DNA of 64,000 nt, taken from positions 3,988,985 through 4,052,984 of the forward strand of contig NC_019870.2 of the NCBI RefSeq assembly GCF_002234675.1, read 5' to 3'. This document shows positions 47,336-57,000 of this stretch, in pieces (positions within the stretch are counted from its first letter, which is position 1; every line of letters starts with the position of its first letter). The position numbers and the translations under genes are program-made. Under the pieces are notes generated by a model. That model saw only the letters and a list, made by a program, of their open reading frames with translations. It was not told the DNA's origin and did not search any database. This DNA comes from Oryzias latipes. Lineage: Eukaryota > Chordata > Actinopteri > Beloniformes > Adrianichthyidae.

Positions 47336-47559
47336 AAATTAAAATTATGCAAACACAAAAAATGCGCCTCAAGGGAAGAGGTTTTTGGGATGAGCAGCTT
47401 TAAAGAGATGCTTTCACACAAAAATATATAGATTACTGAATAATAACACTGTGAAAACATGTTTAAATAAGGAAATATAAGGTTACAAAAGTGAAAACTT
47501 TCGTTATTTGTGTTGAAATGGAAATGATTAAGTGGAAGCCCATTAGTTGGACTTTGTCG

Positions 47560-47938
47560 CCCCCTGTTGGACGTGTTCCGCAGGTGCATATGAGAAGTTT
47601 CTTCGTGTTGCAGAATTTCTCTCTCCTTAAAAAAGTTCGCGCCTTCACTCTTCCCTCTTCTGCGAGCGCGTGAGGGAACTTTCGGGATTCTCGTCGGCTC
47701 TGACCCGGCTGAAGACCAGCGGGAGGCCGCTCCTCTCTTCCCGGTTCCTCCTGACGTCGCTCCCGGCTGCTCCCTCCCCCCCATCCCGGCTCCTCCTCCG
47801 TCTGTCTCCTCGGTTCCCGGAGAAGAAGAAAAAAACTTTTCTAGACTTCCTGGAGGTTTTCCGTCCTGTCCAGGCTGGGAGACGGGTGGAGGGGGGGGCG
47901 GTGGTCTCCGTGGAAGCCCAGAGATGAACCGGTGACTG
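47560..47938 (+). promoter_or_regulatory. gramd2b: CpG-rich promoter and 5' UTR of gramd2b
   Basis: A CpG-rich stretch starts near 47,640 (GCGAGCGCGTGAGG) and runs through exon 1. There is no clear TATA box. The leader ends with a three-codon upstream frame, ATG at 47,924 to TGA at 47,933-47,935. That TGA is also in frame with the main ATG, two codons before it, and so fixes the main start. Confidence 0.55.
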
Positions 47939-48024
47939 ATGAGCGAGCAGGCGGACTCACCGGTGACCCCGTTACCCGGCCCGGAGCCGAGTGCCTGTCC
48001 GGACTCCTGGGGGAAGAGCGCGAC
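47939..48024 (+). CDS. gramd2b: gramd2b exon 1
   Basis: Codes residues 1-28 plus two bases of codon 29 (starts MSEQADSPVTPLPG). The start is set by the in-frame TGA at 47,933. The donor is GTGAGT at 48,025. The sequence is poorly conserved, as expected for this tail. Confidence 0.85.
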
Positions 48025-51000
48025 GTGAGTTCGCTGGGGAAGGCCGCCCCGCGGGCCGGCGGGCGGGCGGCGTACATTTGCATCCGCATTTGATTGGGAG
48101 GGGGGGGGGGGGGGGGGGGCAGCGGGCGGACGTGGCTCCATCAGAAGCTGCTGGTTTGCGTGGAGAACCTCCACGTGACCTCCTCACGAGACGTGGAGGG
48201 GGCTCACCTACCCTGGGAGGGTCTACCCCATGACCCCATCAGTCATTCTTTGTCTTTGACCCACATGCTGAGCCCAAACCGCCGCTGATGGATTCACCTG
48301 GGTGTATAGACTCCATGCAAAGCGTAACCCAACACCTGGTTCCACCTCACCTGTCACCCTATGTCCAGGTCTGAAGTGGAGCATGGAGGTGAGAGGAGGC
48401 AGAGGAGGCGTGGACGGGCCCCTGCGGAGCTGCGGCTCCTGCTGGACCCAGAGCCAGAGCCTACAGAGGTCAGGAAGAAGCCGGCCAGCATGATGAGGTA
48501 ACCCCAGCAGCCTTTTCCTCATCAGATGGGTACTAAAGGACTACCAAGGGGTTAGAAGGTCACGGTTGATCCTATATGCAGCTCCAGCTTCCCCAATGTT
48601 TACTGTAAACTTTACCTTTAGTTTTAGATTCTTGCAGTTTGTAGACAAAACTGTGTAGTTCGGCCATTTTTACCCACTTTTTGTGATATTTTTGTATTTT
48701 TTAAAGTGTCTTTTTTGTATATTAATAGAATGATCTCTCTATTTTCTACGTCTACCTGCTGCGTTTAACCTACTGTTCACCTGCATGACCGAAGTGCTGT
48801 TTACAGATTTCAATGTTGCTGTGTAAGCAACCTTTATCTGAGCTCAGGTGAGCTCCAATGAAGGACTGATGGCAGATGTCTTGACTCGTCTTATAGACCA
48901 CCTCTGATGAAAAATCCTTTTTTTGGGGGTGTTTTTCACATGTTTTTGTGGTATTTTCCTGAGGATGGAGGGCAGAGATTAGAAAAATATTCAGCTTAAA
49001 ATCGCGTTTCTGGGTATTTCTTTTTATAAAATCGACGTGAATCAGGAATGCTGTATGCTAGCAGGAGAGCATGTAAACAAATGGATGACGGGAAGTAGAG
49101 GTGGGCTTACTCTGCGCCAACAGTCTCGCCCACAACTCTGATGTGAATATCTAATGAGCTACTGCTGCTCTGCAGAAACTATGTTCTAGAAGTTTTTTTT
49201 GCTAAAAACAACACAATAATAATTAAACATAATTTAACATCTCCGTTTTCTTGAACAGGCCCAAACCCACAGAGCAGCTTTCGCCGATGTTAACTTTAAG
49301 CGACTTTGAAGCAAAGTTTGACAGAAAGAAACCACAACCCAACCAGGTAGAGAAACTCGATAGAGTGAAGATTTTTTTATCTCCATGCTCATCAATAAAG
49401 ATGCACCTTTCTTTCAGTTATCAAAGGCAAACTCCCAATACCACAAGATCTTCAAGGAAGTCGGCAGGGAAGAGCCGCTCAAACAGAGTAAGTGTGAAGC
49501 GACGTTCACTCCGCCATCAGCAACGCGCGTTCAAGCGACCGCTTCTAAGACAGGGTCCATGGAAACGTGTGTTTCGGGCTTCTGCGTTCAAGACTCGCAC
49601 TTTTTTAAGACTGTTTTCAGGCTCTAGATACAAAACCAAGTTAAACCAGGTCGAACTTTGACCGGTCAGGAACTCGGATTTGGTAGCGACGTATGGATGG
49701 CGTGGTACCTATGAAGGGATGTTTGTGCCACCACTTTGTCAACAAAAATCACAGCTTTGACATCAAAATGTCCTAAATTGCAAACACAATGTTCAGTTTT
49801 AAAAGCAAAACTTTTAAAGTTTGCATATGTGGCACCAAACAGCCAATCACAGACGAGAGGGTTCATGCTGATTGGTCTAGGTTCTGGAGGGATTTTTGTG
49901 CCTGTAATCTGATTGAACATTCTCTGTTTTGGGCGTAAAACGTAAAAAAAAATCTGTGTGCTCAAAAAAAAACAAAGATTTTCGCACTTGAGACAGAAAA
50001 ACGCACCTGAAACTCAAAAATACCAAAACAATTTTCACTCGAAAGAAATTCTGTCTCCGGCGCTCGAAACAGAACAGGGCACAGTGTTACAAATGTGCCA
50101 CGAAAGCCAGCCAATCGGAGACGTGGATATAACGGTTGATGCCGATTGGTCAGAAATTCTTCCAATCGCGCACAAACCTGACTCATCGGAAACATTTTTG
50201 ACCAATCAGCATCAACCGTCATGTCCACGGCTGACCAAACGTCTCCCAGCTGTAGGTGGGGGGCATGCGCTAGTAAATAGTAGAAAAAGAAGAAGCCCCT
50301 CCCTGCATGTCCACCATTGGGATAAATGTGCTTTCAAAAACCCGCGTTTAGAGTGTTCTTTGAACGCACCACACACGTCCGGGGTGAATGTAGCTTTGCC
50401 GACGAATGCCGATGTCAGAGGTGGTGGTTCTGTCTGCAGGTTACACCTGCGCCCTGCAGAGAGACATCCTATACCAGGGGAAGATGTTCGTCTCTGATAA
50501 CTGGATCTGCTTCCACTCCAAAGTTTTCGGCAGAGATACGAAGGTTTGCCGTTTCCCCAAAGCTGCTTTTTCGTTTGGGGGTGGATCTGTTCACCTGAGC
50601 GTTCTCATTTATAGATCTCCATCCCGGTGACGTCGGTGATGTTCATCAGGAAGACCAAAACGGCATTATTGGTGCCAAACGCTCTCGTGATCGGAACCGG
50701 CGGTACTCAAGTGAGGAAGCCGTGTGTATTTTTGCCAAAGACGAGAAGATCAAAGTGACCTTTGTGTCTTTTTTCAGCACGTCTTTGTGTCCTTCCTTTC
50801 CCGAAACACCACGTTCAAACTTCTAAAGTCCATCTGCCTGCACTTAGAGGTAACCAGAAACATTTTATTTGTATAGATATTTAATAACTGACTTCAACAC
50901 TACTTATTTCTTTAAAAATAGTGGATCTAATGTAGATGATACCCTGTCCCAACTTTCTTTTTGCTGCCTCAAACTAAACTGAACTGTAGCTTTTTTTCTG

Positions 51001-54000
51001 ACAGCTGCCAATTTTCTTGCCTTTGGCACATCGGTATCAGGATGACACATCCCTGCTGGTCTGTTGGATTCATGTCTTTGGACAATGCTGAACTTTTCCA
51101 CTTTCCAAGAAAAAAGTTCATTGTTGTTTTGGCAATCTTCAGTGATAGACAGTTGGTTTGAGGGCCCCATTAACCTTTAACATGATTCCATTAACTACCA
51201 AAACACTTTTCCAATTCCCATTCAAAACTGAGAAAAAAAACACAAAAAAAAGAAAGACAAAACTGTCAAAAGAATGAAAAGGAGCCAAGCTTTTGTTTGC
51301 CATTTTTTGTTTCTCTTGGACTCGCCCCCGGCTACGCAGAATTACCTACTGTGGTAATATAACCTAAAATGCAATGTTCATGCGTGTGGATGGCAGGTCT
51401 TAAGAGGTTCAAGAAGAATCCAACCCTGGATTCAATAAATCAATTATCAGTCACTTTATATGGAAAACCCAACTCAATATTTTTGCTTAATTTGGAAAAC
51501 TCAAGATATTTTTAAACAAAATATTGAAGTTCCTTTAATCTATTTGTTGTCAAAAGAAAAAAAATTCTTGGTAGTCCGCAAGGAAATGTCAAAGTTGTAG
51601 ACGGCTCTGTTAGCCCGCAGAGTGAAAACGTTTTCTCTACGGTCATGCTGCAGGCGTAGAAGTAGCTGACATACAGGTGTGTTGTACAGATCTTTTCCTT
51701 TTTTTCAACCCTGCGGACTGCGTTCGTGAGTGCTGTTCACGCGATAAGTGCGTGCCCCTTACAGGTTTGCCCTTTTCTTTTTTTTTGCCCTGAAACAGCC
51801 CACATCTAGCCGTAAGGGCAGTTATGACTAAAGCTTTACTAACGGCTAAAGTGCGATGAAAGGCCACCCTATGGTAGCATCACTCGCACGTCATGCTTCA
51901 GCGATACCAATACTTCACAACACACTTACATCGTGGACGACAACGGTACGCTCCAATTTTTTTTAACAAACCTCCGTCCCTTAGGATTCGTCTGCTCCTC
52001 AGTTCTACCCTACGCGGGCCGAACCACTCAAGATCCGGGGGCATCCAGAAGCATGTTACCATACTATTTCGGCCCATGTGTTGGGGGTATTTTGGTTATT
52101 TAAAATCCAACAAAAAAACAGAGTAAAGTGCACTGCACACCTTTTTTATCATCTGAAGCAGAGCCAGCAAGCATGTTCAATCTCAGGCTGAAACAAAGGA
52201 TGATTCTCCGGCAAAAACAACAACGTTCAGACCTGCACAGCAGCAAGAGTCCAAGAAATTCTGAGAATCTGCTTTTAGTAGCTAGCTTGTTCACAGGATG
52301 TTGACTAAGATCTCTGTCAGTTTTATGTTTGTTCTGTGAAACTTGAAAAGGTTTAGGATTTATTTGTAGAATTCAGGTTTTGTTTTTTAAATGAAATTGA
52401 TCAGAAGGTTTAGCATTGTGTTTTTCTATTTATGTTGTCTTTTGAAACTCAATCATGTTCCTTCAGTGCAGCTGTTATTTAAAGTATGATAGGAAATAAA
52501 TATTGAAATCTTAACAACCTGTTGATGATTCCACATTTGTCTAATGAGTAGAGTGTTCAAATTTGACATATAGTTAATTGGTTTATATCGTTATCGTCTG
52601 CTAGGATCAAAACTATATCATGATATCGAAAATTCTACATTTGACCCAGAAAGAAAGCGGATACCTTCAGTGCTTAAAGATGTCCTTTGTTGCTGCAGAT
52701 GGATAAGACAGGCAGCAGCCCTGTGACTTCCTCCTGTGAAAACAGCTTCAGAGGCAGCTGCGTGTCGCCGCTTCCTCTGGTCAGTCGGGGGTTTGTCCGT
52801 GTATTTTCTGGGCTGTTTAGTTCAGGATGGGATCATTGTGGGTTTTTCCATTGTGAGCAAAGATCTGTAGAAGGAGCTGGCTCTCACGTCATGTGACGCG
52901 GGGTCCACTGAATGCCTTTTGGCGCTGCAGGACTTCTCGGACGACTTCCCTGACCTTGATGGAGTTCTGCAAAAACGACGGCAGAACCTGACGGAGAGCA
53001 GCAGCTCCGGATCCCAGACTCCAGATTATGAGAAAATGAGAGGTGTGTGACTTTTAGACGAATGGACAAATGACATCAAAAACCAGTCATGATCATTTTG
53101 AGCAGTGAAAGTCCCACTCCGATCATCTTTTGACCTACGTCTTTGTTTTCCTCGTCTGAGCTGGAATCTGGCTCAAAGCTGTACGGCTGGATAGATCTGG
53201 CTGGTTTTTTTTTTGGGGGGGGGGCTTGTGAGGGCCTATAAGCTAGCAGGAAAGAGTGTAAACAAAGGGTTGATGGGGAAATTAGCCTGTGCTAACTTCA
53301 GTGCCGACAGTTCCATTCACAATTTCTAATGACCTCCTGCAGAATATTCCTTCAGAATATTTCCTAAAAAACGATACAGGCTTTTTGATTTTGGCTAAAA
53401 GCTGTATAATCATAAGCAAAACAGCACTGGGAACAATTTTACAATAGATAAAATATAGTTAGAGTGGGACATTAAAGATAAATTCAAATGGTGGTGATGT
53501 TTTTTCTTTTTTTCTGAGTCTTACATGCAAATAACTTTCTTTTCATTTGCAAAGTTTCTTGTGATTGTGTTCATATTTGCTCAGGCTCTCTGGAAATTGG
53601 TTTCAGTTTGTCGCCTTGTGTTCGGCCAGACTTTACAGGCCTCCCGGAGCCGTTTCTGAACACAGAAGTTTCAGTTCACGCTGACATTCACCTCCAGACA
53701 CCGAGCCAAAAGCACAGAGCCGCCCTCAAAAACGGTACTTCCGTGCTGAACCTCAACGCCTTTGCGGGTCGGTGAACTCGCAGAAAACAGTGTGGCGGGG
53801 CTCACTCCTCTTCGTTTTTCCCCCCAGGCTCTTCACATGGATCCACTCTGAAAGGAAAAGCCTCCCAGACAAAGTCCTTTCACATCCTCCTTGTCATCTA
53901 CCTGTTTTTGTGAGTCCCGTGTTTGCGGACAAAGATGCCCTCAAACAGTCCGAACATTTGAAGAGGTTATTGATTGTAATCTGTGCCGAGGATTTGCATG

Positions 54001-57000
54001 TTTATGTGCTTCTGCATTTGTGCAACAGAGTCAGCGTCCTGTTCCTGTCCTCCTGCTATATGGGATTCAAAATTGTGGCTCTCGAGCAACGTCTGAACTC
54101 CCTGCTGTCGATGGACCACCACATTCACAGCGAGTAAAAAGGAGTTTCATTCAGTCTGTCAGTAGACATCCCAATGCCAAGATAGAGTTCACATGTCAAG
54201 ATCACTGCTGTTGCAGAAATCCTGAGAGTCGAAAGTCCCAAGATGAAGTGAACGCTGAGATCTATGGGGAGCTCTCAACCAACCTTTTCAAGCTAGACAA
54301 GGTTTGTTGGTCGATTTACTGAAAACTCAATCATTTGACCCAACTTACACATGTGTTACACTGTAAAAAATGAATGCAAAACATGCTGAAGCCCTTCTGC
54401 TTTCACACTTCAGTGACAAAAAACAAGCTTCTGGGCCAGTTTTTATGGTCCAGGAGTTCTAAAAATGCGCGTGAACCTTGAGCGATACATTTTTATCGTA
54501 TTGTCACAGAAGTGTCTTAAATTTGTGTCCTTTTAGTTTCCCGAAAAAAAACCCCCACTACACTTTAATAAATGTCAGAGTTTCAAGGCAGACTTAACAT
54601 TAAAACGGATGCAAATTTGTTTTTAATTAATTAGTTTAACACCTTTTTACTGTTTCCTTGCTAAATGACAAGACTTATCATTTGTATTGTAATCTGAAGC
54701 AGTGTAGTACTTTGTCAATAAGTATTTGATATTGAGATCTGCATGTTGGAATTATATGACATTATAAATAAATGAATAGCTAAATTGTGTTCATGAAATA
54801 CTTAATTTGTTGCTACAAATTAACAAAAATTCTGAAATCGGCTATCGTTTGTGATCTGTTGGGTAAGAACATTGATATTCTGTAAAGCCACATGTTGAGA
54901 GACGATATGATTACATTCTATATTAGGGAATGAGCTGCAATTTGATACTGAAAAGTCTTGCATTTCAACAAATCAACCGTTCATAAACATTTTAACAGGA
55001 TATTGAGAGATGTGTTGCTTCACTGGTAAAGGTGAACGTGATTAATATACCTAGCTTTCTATAGGCAATATTATCACCATTACAGAGTTTTGTAGCCAAG
55101 AATTAGTATTTGGTTCATATAATTTAACTATTTTGTGGCTACAAATTAGTGTTTGATTCGTACGATCAACCTATATTGTAGCCTCAAATCATTATTTGCT
55201 TTGGAGGATTAAAGGATTTCGTGGCCACAAGTTACTTTGTGTGTACGATGTAAATATTTCATTTGAACGAGTAACCTATTTCGTAGCCACAAGTTGTTAT
55301 TTATTTGTACAGTGTAACTGCTCTGGTCACGAGTATTTTATTATATCTTATTCGCACAATTTAACAATTTCATGGCCAGAATTTGTTTTGTTTTTTTAAA
55401 TGTAACTTTTGTACGATTGAATTATTTCGTAGCCTAAAATTAGTATTTGGTTTGTGGGTTTTAACTATTTTGCGGCCACATATTGATATTTCATTTGTAC
55501 GATAAAACCTTTTTGTAGTATTTTGTTTGTACAGTTTAACTATTTTATTTGCTCAATTCAACAATTTCATGGCAATTTAACTACTTTTTATGGTCCCAAA
55601 TTGTTATTTGGTTTGTAGAACTTAACCATTTTGTGGTTACAAATAACTATTTCATTTGTACGATTAAACTATTTCGGGGCCACAAGTATTTTAATTGAAT
55701 CAATCATTTATTTTTTTCGATCAATTGAACAAATTTGTGGCTATGTTGTTATTAATTTTGTAAGATCTAACAGTTTTATTCCTATTAGTGAACTATTTTG
55801 TGGCCACAAATGAATAATTTATTAATTAACTGAGTCATACAACCAAGTTTTACGGAAAAATCTCCTCCAAGTCTGTGTGATGTTTCCGCCTGAAGAGGCC
55901 CAGTTTTCGACATATTCTTTTCAATGTCCTCACGCTAATATTCATTTGGTTTTGAGTCGTCAAAAGGTTAAGAATTTCTTTGTTTTTTGAAACCTATACG
56001 TAAATAAAGCTTCACAAAACGCCCCATGTCTTTCATCTTAAACCACGGCTCCGATATACGACATGGTAGTCGGTCTGCTCTGCTGCTGCCCGGCGTTCAC
56101 TTGCGGTGTAGGTACCGGATGTTCTCGGGTTGCCGGATGTTCTCGGGGTCCTTCAGGGTCCTTCCAATGAGTTATATCACTAGAGGAGACATCACGTGGT
56201 TCCTCATGGGAGGAGAGCACCGCCATCTTGGTGAGGTCAAGTTTTGAAGACCAAACCACTTTTATAACATTTAATAAAGAGCTCTGTTTTTGCTTTCAAT
56301 CACTTCATTATATGAAAAAGAAGAATGGCTTGAAATTGCTTAGTTTTGTTCAGAAATACAAACTTCACCAGTACCCCTAACTTAACTAGTATTAGACTAC
56401 TTAGATTTTTTCTATGTTCCTTTATTTTATTTTACTTATGTTTTTATTTATTTGTGTGTTATGTTCATTGTTTCTTTTTTTCCCCTCTATTCTTTATTTT
56501 CTATGTCAATATTTTATATTTGGCAATGGTGACTGATCTTCGAGGCAATATTGATTACATCGTTATTGTTCGTTGTTAACGTTAATGTCATTGTTAATGT
56601 ATGATACCGCAATTGTCAATAAAGTTTTTTAAAAAACTTAGCGACGTTAACTCATTGGTCGTGGCAACTTACAGCCAATCAAATAGTGTGACGTCATCAT
56701 TGGTCGAAGGACCCCGAAGGACCCCGAGAACATCCGGCAACCCGAGAACATCCGGTACCCACAGCGGCACTATATGCGTACTTCAACTTTAAATCTCGTA
56801 AATGTACGAGAAAAAAGTAGTAAAATTACGAGATTTAAAATCGTAAATTTACGACTTTAAATCTCGTAATTTTATCAAATTTTTTGGGGGGGGGTGAATA
56901 AAACAATAAAAAAATTTTTTTTTGGGGACGATGCTGTCAGACATATTCGTACATGAAGAAATTTACTTTAATCGCAAGAAAAGCCAAGATATGGAACATG

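Noticed and set aside
47200..48174. 324-codon open frame on the minus strand across gramd2b exon 1
   Set aside because: It is Pro/Gly-rich low-complexity translation of a CpG-rich region and intron, with an AT-rich tail through repeat sequence. It has no domain and overlaps a gene supported by splicing and homology.
52687..52896. Independent 69-codon gene at gramd2b exon 8
   Set aside because: It begins inside the intron before exon 8 and runs past its donor. Only the exon part (52,699-52,779) matches the family.
53772..54322. Two overlapping frames of 121 and 143 codons read straight through gramd2b introns 11 and 12
   Set aside because: They keep the frame only by reading across good GT-AG introns. 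Splicing restores the conserved membrane segment and C terminus instead.
55085..55835. Tandem array considered as CRISPR-like
   Set aside because: Repeats are contiguous 43-base units that diverge evenly, without conserved repeat and unique spacer alternation.
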